Source of the DNA: CAYZXL01 sp964482435
Lineage (GTDB): Bacteria; Auribacterota; JABMQX01
Assembly (NCBI GenBank): GCA_964482435.1
Contig: CAYZXL010000054.1
Coordinates: forward strand, 1-32,829
Direction of reading: 5' to 3'
Length of the DNA: 32,829 bases
Shown: positions 1 to 10,400 of the stretch, piece by piece
How positions within the stretch are numbered: the first letter of the stretch is position 1
Layout: every line of letters starts with the position of its first letter
Position numbers and translations under genes: made by a program
Notes under the pieces: model-generated
Seen by the model: only the letters and a program-made list of their open reading frames with translations
Told to the model about the DNA's origin: nothing
Database searches by the model: none

Positions 1-230
1 CTTCATTTCCAAGCACCCAGTTTTTCACAATACCCCGCAACTGTAGAAGACGGGTAAGACACCGTGATAAAAACAGCGGCTCGTCACAACAGGTTGATAG
101 ACCAATGGTTATGGCCGATGCGAGATCTGTTTCGCGGGCGTATTATGCGGCACTTGCGGTGGTGTTTGGGGTGTTATACGCGTCAACCTAAACAATGTTA
201 GGACCAAATACATTACAAAAAGGAGAAATT
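1..230. other. Left edge, no assignable gene
   Basis: No recognisable gene. One plus-strand frame is open from position 3 to a TAA at 188-190 and ends in a hydrophobic stretch (AALAVVFGVLYAST), so it could be the tail of a gene cut by the window edge. The residues before it look unlike a conserved protein, and I do not call a CDS. Confidence 0.3.
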
Positions 231-851
231 ATGAATAGCGAAGAGCCTTCTAAAGAACTGCAACAGCACCAACGAAAAATGAGTTCTCTTATGTCGCAAA
301 TGGATACTTTATACCTCGAGATCCAAGATGCCATGCCTGCCGCCGCCGCTTCTTGGATGACAAAGGAAGTAGATAGGACAATCAAGGATAATCCTGAAGT
401 TGTGCAATCGCTTGGAATCGAGAAGCTGAGAGAACTTAAATCCAAACTGAAAGCCCTAATGGAAAACTTGCCTGAGATAGTGGCAGCGGAGTTTCAGGAC
501 CGTGGTAGATGGCCTCATCATGTCGAATGGGTGGAGATACTTCCCTCAAGTCCTCAAAGAGAGGAACCACATCCGAATCGCGTTTTCCGTAATGTCATCA
601 GTAACCTTGGTAGCCTTCTCGAGGAGTTTGGACTTATCAAAGAGCCCAAGGGTAACATTCCTTCATGGCAACGTACAGGTCAAAAGCGCTTTCGTTACGC
701 AATCAATCCGGGTATGGAGAATCTTGCTGGGCCAAAGATAGAAGAATATTGGAACCTGTCCAACGAATACACCTCGCTAAGCAGAAAGATAAAGGACATC
801 CGGAAAGCACTGGCCGAGGCTAAAGCAAAGGAGTTGTGGGACAACGCATGA
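231..851 (+). CDS. Hypothetical protein upstream of R-M genes
   Basis: Not a family I recognise. It is 206 residues and soluble, with no signal peptide or membrane segment. Residues about 1-35 and 175-206 are charged and heptad-like, so helical or coiled-coil ends around a central region are likely. The central part (SPQREEPHPNRVF, then LGSLLEEFGLIKEPKG) could be a small winged-helix-like fold, but this is inference. I chose the ATG at 231 because AGGAG lies at 221-225 with a 5-nt spacer; an in-frame ATG at 195 has no such site. The gene precedes a methyltransferase and endonuclease on the same strand, but a 156-nt gap with a strong inverted repeat separates them, so it may be an independent cassette rather than part of the R-M system. 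Confidence 0.75.
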   Translation: MNSEEPSKELQQHQRKMSSLMSQMDTLYLEIQDAMPAAAASWMTKEVDRTIKDNPEVVQSLGIEKLRELKSKLKALMENLPEIVAAEFQDRGRWPHHVEWVEILPSSPQREEPHPNRVFRNVISNLGSLLEEFGLIKEPKGNIPSWQRTGQKRFRYAINPGMENLAGPKIEEYWNLSNEYTSLSRKIKDIRKALAEAKAKELWDNA

Positions 852-878
852 ACGTCACAAACAGAAGGTCCTAGCAAC

Positions 879-948
879 AGCATCAACCAGACGGGGAATA
901 AGGCGGGCACTTTTTCATTCTGGCGTAATTGCCCCCGCTGGTTATGCT
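879..948. repeat. Long imperfect inverted repeat, attC-like
   Basis: The arms are AGCAT-c-AACCAG-ac-GGGG at 879-896 and CCCC-cg-CTGGTT-ATGCT at 932-948. They give 15 paired bases, one bulged C (884), one 2x2 internal loop and a loop of about 35 nt. A stem with extrahelical bases that ends in GTTATGC (942-948 is TTATGCT, with GG before it) between two unrelated genes resembles an integron attC site. A transcription terminator is the main alternative, but no T-run follows. Confidence 0.4.
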
Positions 949-1007
949 GAGCCTTGGGTATCAGAAAATGGACGACACGACAGAGACAATCTGATAGGCT
1001 TACGGCC

Positions 1008-2057
1008 ATGAGCAGCACAATGCAGAAAGATTTATTCGGCAACCCGATTTCCTCTGCCCCGCGGAGGAACGGCCAAGCTCGTGAGCCCTTTGGCCGCATT
1101 GACGCCGATCCAGCCCTCCACGAGAAGTTGCTGGATTATTGTCGGCTGAGCGCAGGCCAGATCTGGCAAGATCCGGAGAGAGGGCATCGGGTAGGCGTGC
1201 TTGACGCAACCAACAGCGACCATCTGGCGAAAATCGTGGAAGGCGACAGGCCCTCTCTTCTGGTGAACGATCCGCCGTACAATGTGGCGGTCGGAAATTC
1301 CAACACCCAAAGCCTCTCAAAGCTGGGACTCTCCGCCTACATGAATTTCTCTCGACAATGGGTGGAGAACTGCGTCACGGTCATAGGGGACAATGCCCAT
1401 TTCTACGTCTGGCTGGGTGCTGACGTGCGTGACAATTTCCAGCCTTTACCAGACTTCATGATCATGATGCGCGACATTCCTCAGCTTACCCCCCGCAACT
1501 TCATCACACTGCGAAACCAGAGGGGGTACGGCACTCAGAAAAACTGGATGTGGGTGAGACAGGAGCTACTTCACTACATCCACGGGGATCCCGATTTTAC
1601 GGTGCAGTACACCGACATCCCGAAGATTCTACGGGGTTACTACAAGAACGTGAACGGGAAGCTAACCGAAAACCTTGAGCGTAGCAAATCCGACAAGATT
1701 CGCCCGGGAAACGTTTGGGTGGATGTGCAACAGGTTTTCTACCGTTTGGAGGAGAACGTTCCTGGGTGCTACGCGCAGAAACCCCTGAAAGCGATTGAAA
1801 GGCTCCTTCAGTCCGGTAGCAAGCCTGGCGACTGTGTCCTGGACTGCTTCTCTCACTCAGGAACCACCCTCATTGCGGGAGAGAGACTTGGCCGACGGGT
1901 TGTGACATTTGACATCGATCCCGTGTTTGCGGAACTAACGATCAGGCGACTTGAGAACTACCGGAAGACAGGAAGAACGGGATGGCAATGGCACAATCCG
2001 TTTCCTGAGATGGAGGAAGTCTATGACGCAGCAGCAACTGCGAAAATACCTCGATAA
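1008..2057 (+). CDS. Type II DNA adenine-N6 methyltransferase, beta class
   Basis: S-adenosylmethionine-dependent DNA methyltransferase of 349 residues, the modification half of a type II R-M system. The catalytic DPPY motif (residues 88-91, bases 1269-1280, in NDPPYNVAVG) precedes the SAM-binding motif (FSHSGTTL, from about residue 281, followed by VVTFDIDP). This IV-then-I order defines the beta class, and DPPY favours N6-adenine over N4-cytosine. The region between them would hold the target recognition domain. The start is uncertain: ATG at 1008 is preceded only by a weak purine run, ATG at 1020 is also possible, and a TTG further upstream at 954 has no ribosome-binding site. The 3' end overlaps the endonuclease gene by 35 nt, so the two are translated together. 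The recognition sequence cannot be read from sequence alone. Confidence 0.9.
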   Translation: MSSTMQKDLFGNPISSAPRRNGQAREPFGRIDADPALHEKLLDYCRLSAGQIWQDPERGHRVGVLDATNSDHLAKIVEGDRPSLLVNDPPYNVAVGNSNTQSLSKLGLSAYMNFSRQWVENCVTVIGDNAHFYVWLGADVRDNFQPLPDFMIMMRDIPQLTPRNFITLRNQRGYGTQKNWMWVRQELLHYIHGDPDFTVQYTDIPKILRGYYKNVNGKLTENLERSKSDKIRPGNVWVDVQQVFYRLEENVPGCYAQKPLKAIERLLQSGSKPGDCVLDCFSHSGTTLIAGERLGRRVVTFDIDPVFAELTIRRLENYRKTGRTGWQWHNPFPEMEEVYDAAATAKIPR

Positions 2058-2739
2058 GTTCATAGAGACTCTCGGACAGCGGGACAGAGATTTCCTCGAC
2101 GCTCGTCTTCAATCTCTTGTCTCCGTATTTCCGTTCAACGAGTACGAATATATCCTCATGTTTCTGCGGGACCGTTCTGTGATCTCGTTTCAGCAATACG
2201 AGGAGTTGAGAAGCAACTATGTCTCGGCGAACCCATACATGAACCTGTTTGGTCTTGCTCCTCGGATATTCGGCCAGATATGGGGCGAGCAGCATGTCAG
2301 GGATTTGGATTCGAGGTTTAAGAAGGCAGATAAAGCCGTCGATCCAGAGCACGAAGGGCAATACGATCTGTGGATCAAAGGGGTCCGCGTCGAAGTGAAA
2401 GCAGCTCGGGCGATAGACACGAAGAAACACGGTGACTTGGTCTCAAAAGCCCTCAGGACCGATTCGGACCGGCCTTTCTGGATGAACTTCCAACAGCTCA
2501 AGCTGGATGTATGCGACGTGTTCGTCTTCATTGGCGTCTGGGTTGATGCCATTCGCTACTGGGTCCTCTCGCATGACGCCGTTAAGAGCAATCCTTTCCT
2601 CAGCCACCAACATCGTGGGGGTGTTGAGTATCAGATCGGAATAACCGACAAGAACATCGGGTTCTTCAATAACCATCTGGTTGAGGCTACTCATGTGGCC
2701 GACACGGTAATCCAGCTCGGCCAACGGAATCGGGGGTAA
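2023..2739 (+). CDS. Type II restriction endonuclease, PD-(D/E)XK fold
   Basis: Probable cognate nuclease of the preceding methyltransferase, 238 residues. The core D115...E124-V-K126 (YDLWIKGVRVEVKAAR, bases 2365-2400) is a clear D-x(8)-E-x-K metal site of the PD-(D/E)XK superfamily. ATG 2023 is chosen because GGAGG at 2012-2016 sits 6 nt before it. A longer frame open to 1951 would run deep inside the methyltransferase gene and has no ribosome-binding site. The 35-nt overlap means the nuclease is made only after the methylase message. The C-terminal third (YQIGITDKNIGFF, HVADTVIQLGQ) fits nothing I know by name. The specificity is unknown. Confidence 0.85.
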   Translation: MTQQQLRKYLDKFIETLGQRDRDFLDARLQSLVSVFPFNEYEYILMFLRDRSVISFQQYEELRSNYVSANPYMNLFGLAPRIFGQIWGEQHVRDLDSRFKKADKAVDPEHEGQYDLWIKGVRVEVKAARAIDTKKHGDLVSKALRTDSDRPFWMNFQQLKLDVCDVFVFIGVWVDAIRYWVLSHDAVKSNPFLSHQHRGGVEYQIGITDKNIGFFNNHLVEATHVADTVIQLGQRNRG

Positions 2740-2827
2740 ACGAATCAAGAAACCCAACAATCGCATGCAGCGGAGGGCTGATAGCCGCCGCTGATTTCCG
2801 GCGTTGGGGTCCCGATACCTTTTCCAC

Positions 2828-2848
2828 CACGACGCACGCGGCGTCGTG
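2828..2848. repeat. Perfect 8-bp hairpin after the R-M pair
   Basis: CACGACGC at 2828-2835 and GCGTCGTG at 2841-2848 form a perfect stem with a 5-nt loop. No T-run follows, so it is only a possible terminator. A diverged relative of the surrounding 31 bases (26 of 31 matching by eye) lies at about 3972-4002, so it may belong to a dispersed non-coding repeat. Confidence 0.4.
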
Positions 2849-2899
2849 CTCGGAGGGAGCGGCGAGAAGACAACGGACAACGCGAAAAGGAGGTAGGCA

Positions 2900-3010
2900 A
2901 TGGGAGACAAAGGCAAGAGGGATAAGGACAAGAGTCGGAAACAGAAGATAAGCAAACAGGACCGGATGGCAAAAAGGAAGCTGGAGAGGCAACCGAGAAA
3001 AACCCCTTGA
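2900..3010 (+). CDS. Tiny lysine-rich basic protein (36 aa)
   Basis: Small gene with the best ribosome-binding site in this part of the window: AAGGAGGT at 2887-2894, 5 nt before ATG 2900. The product begins MGDKGKRDKDKSRKQK and is almost entirely Lys, Arg, Asp, Gln and Ser, with about 16 basic residues of 36 and no hydrophobic core. It should be disordered and may bind nucleic acid. I believe similar short Lys-rich proteins occur across many bacterial genomes without assigned function, but that is recall, not a search. The same 17 bases (aaggaggtaggcaatgg) start the unrelated gene at 25372. Confidence 0.6.
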   Translation: MGDKGKRDKDKSRKQKISKQDRMAKRKLERQPRKTP

Positions 3011-3391
3011 CAGAAAGCATGGTGAGGTGTCCGCCTCATCTATACGGTCAACATCGTTATGTGCCCTGATGGACCGGCTATGGCGGACGGCGCGGCCTCG
3101 GCGGGCTTTTCGGGGGCTATCACGTCCGCGAATTCATTGGGCAGACGGCGGTGGGTCGCAGAGCAATAGCGTCTTTGGACCCATTGGGTGTCTGCGAAAG
3201 CGACGAGCCAACGGATCGTATCTCGGACACATACGGCACGCGGAAGGGAGCGGCCAATCACGGCTATCATCTCCGGCATGAAGCACGTACGGGTGCGGAG
3301 GAGCGAGCGTGTTGTGACGCAGTACCAATGTTGAAAGACTTCATGAAGAAACCCAATAAACAGTAGTTCCAGCGCAGAAAGGAGCGGAAAT
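3011..3391. other. Gene-free stretch
   Basis: About 380 bases with no reading frame that has a ribosome-binding site and protein-like composition on either strand. Short overlapping open frames occur, as expected for GC-rich DNA. It is probably decayed sequence between the R-M island and the next gene. Confidence 0.5.
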
Positions 3392-3925
3392 ATGGGCTTG
3401 ACCCGAGTGATCTTGTGCGTTCTGGTAGTCTTTCTCTGCAGGGTGGCTTTTGGTGTCACGACTGAGGCGCAGCCGCAGCGTTCCAACGATGAGATCGCCA
3501 TTCGCGCGTTGGTGGACAAGATTAACCTCGCCTGCAACGCTGACACCGCCGAAAAGGGTGTGGAAATCATGCGCAGCGTTCTCTCGGATAAGGGCTACAC
3601 TTTCGTACTTCCTCGTGCGGACACGCCGTCTGAGGCAATCGTTGGGGACAAGAAGTTCCTTTGCGAACTGCTTTCACAGTCGCTACGCGACGGGCCGAAA
3701 TGGGGCGTTCACACAGTCCGACGAATCACAGTCATCGGCCCCATCGCCTACGAGATTGGAGAAACCAAGGGTCCAAACCAGGACCCAAAGGCTCCTCGTA
3801 ACATTTGGCTAAATGTGTTTGCCAAGGAGGATGTGGGCTGGAAACTCGTCTTTTGCACGCCTGCCGATAGCGCCCAGAAAGCATTGGGGCGACCTGATGT
3901 CCGCAAAGGGGAATCCGCGAAGTGA
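3392..3925 (+). CDS. Secreted NTF2-like (SnoaL/DUF4440-type) protein
   Basis: 177-residue exported protein. Residues 1-22 form a signal peptide (basic start, VILCVLVVFLC core, cleavage near AFG). The mature part begins with a helix (NDEIAIRALVDKINLACNADTAEKGVEIM), then YTFVLPR and a beta-rich half ending RNIWLNVFAKEDVGWKLVFCT. This order is that of the NTF2-like cone fold used by SnoaL and DUF4440 proteins, which bind small ligands or act as simple enzymes. No catalytic residue can be named. ATG 3392 is preceded by AAAGGAG at 3378-3384 with a 7-nt spacer. It stands alone, with non-coding DNA on both sides. The fold is inferred from pattern and may be wrong. Confidence 0.7.
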   Translation: MGLTRVILCVLVVFLCRVAFGVTTEAQPQRSNDEIAIRALVDKINLACNADTAEKGVEIMRSVLSDKGYTFVLPRADTPSEAIVGDKKFLCELLSQSLRDGPKWGVHTVRRITVIGPIAYEIGETKGPNQDPKAPRNIWLNVFAKEDVGWKLVFCTPADSAQKALGRPDVRKGESAK

Positions 3926-4136
3926 GGCCTCAGACAATGGGTACGCGGAGGAATGCCCCGACGTCTCCGAGGTCCGCTTCCACCGCGACGCACGAGCCGT
4001 CATACTCGCCAGAATAACAGGATGGACCGGATAATGCTGAAAATCCCGTTGATCCTGTCCGCCATTCCTCTGGGCCCTCTGTGTGCTCTGCGGTGAGAAT
4101 AAGCGCTACGCGGTCACCGTCTGGAAGGGAACTGGT
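3926..4136. other. Non-coding DNA leading into a dispersed repeat
   Basis: No supportable gene. It contains the phrase ctctgtgtgctctgcggtga at 4078-4097, a type of low-information repeat I recall from many environmental bacterial genomes, immediately next to the larger repeat at 4137-4284. Confidence 0.4.
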
Positions 4137-4284
4137 TCTCGCAAAGCCGCGAAGGACGCAAAGGAGCAAGCCCCGTGAATTCCTGGCGTCTTGGCGAGAA
4201 AAAACGGGCCCCACAGGGGCATTTTCATGGTGTCCAGGTGAACGCGAGTTCATGACGGACTGCGGTGAGTCCCCCCGTGACTGA
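4137..4284 (-). repeat. 150-bp dispersed repeat, copy A (inverted)
   Basis: Read on the minus strand, this matches 21720-21872 over its whole length with small gaps. Shared blocks include cggggggactcaccg, tcatgaact, ttttttctcgccaagacg and tttgcgtccttcgcggcttt followed by gcgaga. Neither copy encodes a protein. The two copies are about 17.4 kb apart in opposite orientation. It looks like a non-autonomous, MITE-like or REP-like element, but no terminal inverted repeat or target duplication is evident. Confidence 0.7.
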
Positions 4285-4311
4285 AGGATTACAAAAAACG
4301 GCGATTTTTGG

Positions 4312-4340
4312 TTGACACTCGCCCGGTTTTTTGGTAAAAA
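4312..4340 (+). promoter_or_regulatory. Sigma-70-type promoter for the giant secreted protein
   Basis: A perfect -35 TTGACA (4312-4317), a 17-nt spacer and TAAAAA (4335-4340, four of six) precede the 2339-codon gene. Transcription would start near 4347 and leave a leader of about 105 nt. Confidence 0.45.
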
Positions 4341-4352
4341 AATGCACGCAAG

Positions 4353-4400
4353 GGCATAAGGTGTCGCCATCGGCAGCGCTCCCTGCCAGAGTCCAATGCC
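4353..4400 (+). promoter_or_regulatory. Structured leader of the giant gene
   Basis: Within the predicted 5' leader, GGCAT (4353-4357) pairs with ATGCC (4396-4400). Inside that, GGCAG (4372-4376) pairs with CTGCC (4383-4387) around a 6-nt loop. The nested stems suggest a structured leader that could be regulatory. It matches no riboswitch class I could confirm. The stem pairs could be chance. Confidence 0.25.
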
Positions 4401-4452
4401 GGGAGAGTACTCGCCATAAAAACCCACAACATATGCTGGGGAAAGGACAAGC

Positions 4453-7400
4453 ATGAATCCAAGGAACTGCCTCGTGCACGCCGTCTTAATAGTTTTCGCC
4501 TTCTTTTTGGCAACCAACAGTTCGTTCGCCGTCTGGACCGGGGAATGGTATTCGAAGGACCCCTATCCCGACTACGCTACGAAGGGAGTGCCGGATTTCC
4601 ATCAGTGTCTCGACAACTGGGGTAAGGTTCCCGGCCTCCAGGACCCAAAAGACCCAAAGAACAATCCCCAGAATTCCGAATGGCGATGGACATGGGACGG
4701 CCCGGTGGCCTGGGCCGATTCCATCTGGTGGATGGACTCTCGATTTGAAAGCTTTCTCAACCCCTATCCCGTCCCGCCACCGGCTATCTCCGACAGCTTC
4801 GATCTTGTGTCGGCCGCGGCCTTTATTGATGACCACGACCCTGCCAACGTTGATTTCGTCGTTGGCGAGCTGGCGAACCTCTTCTACACGGATGGGAATC
4901 CGTGGTGCAGTTGGAACGGCACCACTGTCCCGGAGATGCTCACCGGGCTCCAGAACTATCTCCTCGCCAGGCATTTGGCGAAGCAGGATCACGTTGCTCC
5001 CGGTCCGTACTTCGTGATTGGCCACAGGACATATCCCGCGTTCTATGAGATTGTCCACGAGGTCAAGCGCTGCCAGGATGTCATTCTTTTGCTCGGCTTT
5101 TACGAGGAAAGTGGCCTTGCGCCGGGGGAGTACAACTGGGTGGGAGGTCACTACGTAGCCGTGACGGCGGTGAACGAGGCACAAAAGCAACTTCGCATAT
5201 CTGATCCTTTCCTGAACCTGGCGAACCCCAGTCCCACACCGATCCAGCAGAAGGATGCCGGCATCGTCTCCTACGACCCTTATACAGCGGCGGACTTGTC
5301 TCCGCTGGGATGTTCTTTGAAAGATTATCCCTGGACCATCGGGCACCCGGGCGATCCGAATTGGGATGCCCTCGCCAAGAACTTCAAGGGCGTCAATCCT
5401 TCCGGTCTTCCTACCGTCTTCGTAACGAGTCCGGGGATAGGCTATCTGACGCTTGTGGAGCACATGATTCACCTTTCCCCGGAGTGGGACGACGACCTCT
5501 ACATAAAGCCGCCGTACGTTGACTATGTGCCGGCCGGCGTCCCCGATTTTGACCAGAGGCAGGATTCCTGGGGAAAGGTCCCAGGAGCAAAAAGCAAGGA
5601 AGACCCGGAGAACAATCCTCAGAACCCTCTCTGGCGATGGACCTGGTGCGGGCCGGTGGCTCTGGCGAACTCCCTGTGGTGGCTCGACTCCAAAATGGAG
5701 GAGATTGTCCTCGCAGCGGAGGGCAAGAAGCCGGTTCCGCCGCCGGAAGTCTCGGACCATTTTCCACTCTTGAGGTCCCTCGGCCTCTGGGACGACCATC
5801 ACCCTAACAACGTGCAACCATTTGTCTCGGACCTTGCAGGACGGGCGAGCACCGACGGAGCGCCGTGGTGCGCATGGCTCGGCACGAAACCAGCTGACCT
5901 CCAGGATGCCGTAATAGGCTACCTGAAGGAGAGAGGCCTGTATTTTGACCCGGGGTCAGACCCGTTTGAGGGCACGCTCTTCGAGGTCGGCTTGACGCCG
6001 GAACCCACCTTCGAGCAAGTTTCCAAAGAAATCTACCGGTGCCAGGACGTCATCCTTCTTCTCGGCTTCTACGAATACGGTCCCAGCAGTCAGTACCTTC
6101 GCGTCGGAGGGCACTATGTGACCTGCGCCGGTGTTGACCGCAGAGGCGGGCGGGTCCTTTTGAGTGACCCTGTCGTGGATGGCCGGATGCCCACATTGGG
6201 GCTTTCCGGCAAAGACCAGCCCCTCCAGCCGCCCGTTGTTGACCCGCAACTTCACAACGATGCCGCGATTGTCTCCCGTGAGGAATATCACGTTGCGACG
6301 CTTTCGGATAACGAGTGCTGGTTGACTGACTATCCGTGGTCTGTTGGCCCGGAGCACGAATTGTTCGAGCACCTCCGTCAAAACTTCAATGGGGTTAATC
6401 CGTCTGATCTGCCGGTGTTGAAAATCCTCCATTCCTGCGAGTACATAACCAAAGTCGAGTACATGCTCCACGTCTCGCCCGTTTTCTGGTACGAGAAGCC
6501 CCCTCATCACGATTATGCTCAAGCCGGTGTCCCCGACTTCTCCCAGAAACAGGACAAGTGGGGGAAGAATCCTCAGGCGAAAGACCCGAACGATCCTCTC
6601 AACGACCCCAAGCAGCCCGGCTGGAAATGGACGTGGTGCGGGCCGGTGGCTATTGCCAACTCGCTGTGGTGGCTCGATTCGCAGTTTGAGACCCTGCTTA
6701 CACCCATCGGCGCATTGCCTGTCAAGCCGCCGGTCGTCAACGACCACTTCCCGCTTGTGGCGACATATCTTGCCAACACGGACGACCATCATGCGGCAAA
6801 CGTCCAGCCGCTTGTCGGCCATCTGGCGACGCTGATGCTGACGGACGGCTCACCCTGGTGCGCCTGGACCGGGACACGCGTCGAGGAGATGGTCGAGGGA
6901 ATCAAGAAGTACCTCCAGGAAGTGGGGCTCGGTCCCGGCAACGAGAATTACAAGTTCTCGTTTGAGGTCGGGATGACAAAAGACCCCGACCTCCTCAAGG
7001 ACATTGCCGTCCAGTTGAGGCGGTGCCAGGACGTCGTCCTGCTTCTCGGCTTCTATCGTTTCGGGGAAGGATTCTACACGAGGGTCGGAGGGCATTTCGT
7101 CACCGCTGTTGGCGTGAATGAGAAGGAGGGTCTAATCCTCGTCAGCGACCCCTGGTTAGACACGGTCGCCGGAGATAACGGCCCGAGCGGCCCCGGGCGA
7201 TTCGGCATTCCCCACGACCCGGTTGAGCATGACCCCGGCCAGCATAACGACGCGGACTTCGTTTCTCACGACGTTTACTCGGTCGGTTTGCTATCCGACA
7301 AGGAGAACTATCTCGAGAATTACCCCTGGTCGGACATGGGGAATACTCGCCTCCGTGAGCAGATTGAGGCGAACTTCGGCGGCACAAACATCCCAAAGCA

Positions 7401-10400
7401 GTTGGTCTTGCCGCCGGAGGTCCAGCCGGTGGGGCAGTTCATGACGAAAATCGAGTACATGGTTCACGTCTCCCCGGTTGGCAAGCCTGTACCGGTCGCA
7501 GTAATCACTCCCCTCCACGCCGGATGTGGCCAGACAATAACGTTTGACGGGTCGGGTTCATATCACACCAATCCGGCTCGCTCGATTGTCAGATACGAGT
7601 GGGACTTCGACGGCGATGGGCAATACGACACGACTGGCCCGGTTGTCAGCTACGCGTATCCAACTTTCGGTGTGAAGAAAGCGGCCCTTCGTGTTACGGA
7701 CGATGACACGCCACCGGTGATGATGGATTCGTTCTTCGACGTTTTCGTTGACGTTGGCAACCACCCGCCGGTCGCAGACCCGGGCGGTCCTTATGCGATT
7801 GACATCGGACAGAACCTTCTTCTCGACGGCTCGGGCTCTTCCGACCCGGATGCATCGTGCGGAGATTCCATCGTCAGTTACGAGTGGGACCTCAACAACG
7901 ACGGCGTATTCATTGATGCTATCGGCCCGACTCCAACGGTCCCATGGGCAGTTTTAAGCGGGTTCAACCTGAAGGTCTATCCCGAAACAAACACGATCGC
8001 CCTGCGGGTGAAAGACACTCTTGGCTTGATAGACACGGAGATGGTCTCCCTCAGTCTCTACTCGAACGAGCCTGTTGCGGTGTTCACAGCGACTCCGAAT
8101 CCTGCCCCCGTGGGAACAGAAGTAACTTTCGACGCGTCAGGTTCCTACCACGGGCGTCCGGACCGCAGCATCGTGAGCTACGAATGGGACCTCGACGGAG
8201 ACTCTCTCATTGACGCAACAAAGAAAATAGTCGGCCACGTCTATCTTTCCGCGGGCACTTACAATGTCACGCTGACGGTGAGGGACGACAACACCCCTCC
8301 AAAGTCAGACTCGACTTCGCAGATTGTCAGGGTCCTTCCTGTGGTTCCGCCCGAAGAGATTGCCGCCGGCCTTGGCAATGCCGGACGCGGCTGGTTCGAG
8401 ATTGTCAATGCCCGGAGCTTCCTCCTCACCCACAGCGTCTGGAAGCTCGTTCCCTGGTGGCGGGGCGAGACCCGTCCGGCAATGGGCGATTTTGACGGCG
8501 ATGGCCAAAAGGAGGTCGTGGTCGGCCTCGGAGGAGGCGGGGGCGGCAGACTGGCGGTCTTTGATGACATAACGACTGGTTACGCCTTCATTCGCTGGCT
8601 CGTGATCCCCTGGGCAGCTTACAACGCCAGAAATGGCGAGAGCTGGCCCGCCTGCGGAGACGTTGATGGCGATTCAAAAGACGAAATCGTCGTCGGCCTC
8701 GGCCCGACCGGAGGCGGCTGGTTCCATGTCTTCAACGATGCGGGGACGGGCTACGCAAGCATGGCTTGGCGGCAGCTCCCGCCGATTGCTCCTCTGGTTG
8801 TGGGAATCCCCGGCTATAACGCTGCCAACGGTGAGACCCGCCCGGCAGTCGGAGATATTGATGGCGATGGCAAGGAGGAGGTCGTCATTGGCCTCGGGCC
8901 TTACCCGCCCGCCGGGGGATGGTTCTGCCTCTTCGACGACGGGCTTTTCGGGTTCCCGTTCAGGGGTTGGCGGCGAATCCCGTATCCCGCCTACAATTCT
9001 GCCAATGGCGAGACCTGGCCCGTCACCGGCGACATTGATGGCGATGCGAAGGAAGAGATTGTCGTCGGCCTTGGCACATACCCGCTCAACGGCGGTTGGA
9101 TGTCTTTCTTCGACAACGCGCCCGGCGCGCCGTTCATGGGATGGCGGAGACTTCCCTGGGCAGCCTACAACGGCTTCAACGGTGAGACCCACCCCGCGAC
9201 GGCTAAGCTGGATGCCGACGCTCCGGTGGAGCTTGTCGTTGGCCTCGGCAACGGCGGTCTCGGGCGAATGTGGATTGCCGATGATTGGACAACCGGAGTC
9301 GTCAACCGCGGCTGGTACTGGATTCCGTGGGGAGGGTACGCATGGGCGCAGGGTCTCTCCTATCCTCGCGCGAAAGCCCTCACCGATGCCTCGGCTGGCG
9401 TTCCTGAGCTGCCCGCGCAAGATGGAGAGAATCCTCCCGAGCCGCACGAGACGCTCTTTGGCTCTATCAGCGGAAATGTTTCTTCCGGCGAGGGCCCCGT
9501 GGATGGAGCCTGGGTGACCGCCTACTCGGACGCCTGGACGCCGTTGCTTTCCACCCGCAGCGACGGTTCCGGTAATTACATCCTGGAAGGGCTCCTCCCA
9601 GGCGCCTACTTCGTGGAAGCTGCGGCAGAGACCAACCTTGCCCCTGAGTATTATGACAACGTGCCCGGCATCCCAAGCCAGAGGGGCTCGGCGACGCTCG
9701 TCAACGTCTATGCGGCCGTTGACACCGACGGAATAAACTTCGACCTCGGCCCCGGCGCGACGATTTCCGGAACCGTGATAGACCAGACCTCCATGCCCCC
9801 CTTCCCGCCTCTCCCCGGAGCGATTGTGACTGCCTACGTGGAGGGCGGGTCATGGGAGATGGTCGCGCAGGCAGAGGCCGGCAGCGATGGCAATTATGTC
9901 CTGCAAGCTCTCCCGGCGGGCAAATACTACCTGGAGGCTTCGGCTGCGGTGCCAGGCTATTTGAGCGAGTACTACGACAACGTCCCGGCTATACCGAGCA
10001 ACCAGTCCAAGGCCACTGCTGTTGCGGTCGGTGCGGGTGAGAACGTCACAGGAAAGAATTTCGCACTTGGCCGGGGCAGCAGCATTTCGGGAACAGTCAG
10101 AGACCAGATCAGCGACGTTCTTCTGGAGGGCGCAATCGTCATCCTCTACACCAGCGAGGGTGCACAGTGGCAGAGTGTAGCCTCCACGCTAACCAGCGGC
10201 ACGGGCGCCTACGTCTTCTCCGGATTGCCAGCCGGAACGTACTACCTTGAGGCGAATAAGCCTGGGGCCGGTTATGGCGGAGAATACTACAACAACGTTG
10301 GCGCGCTGGTGATGAACCGTGCCTCCGCGACCTCCGTCGTCCTCGGTGAGAACGCTTCCGCCACAGGTAAGGATTTCGGCCTCGTCCAGGGCGGAGCCAT

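Noticed and set aside
120..190. A second attC site ending in GTTATAC
   Set aside because: Only 6 bp (GCGTAT/ATACGC) pair, and no partner motif of the RYYYAAC type is present on the 5' side.
195..230. Upstream ATG extension of the 231 gene
   Set aside because: No ribosome-binding site at 195, while AGGAG is ideally placed before 231.
4347..4452. A c-di-GMP-type riboswitch in the giant gene leader
   Set aside because: Only a few bases (gcacgcaagggca) resemble it; the conserved second half is absent.
8341..9380. Tandem DNA repeats in the giant gene as a recent expansion
   Set aside because: They are protein-level FG-GAP/VCBS-like repeats with diverged DNA, normal for a propeller-type domain.
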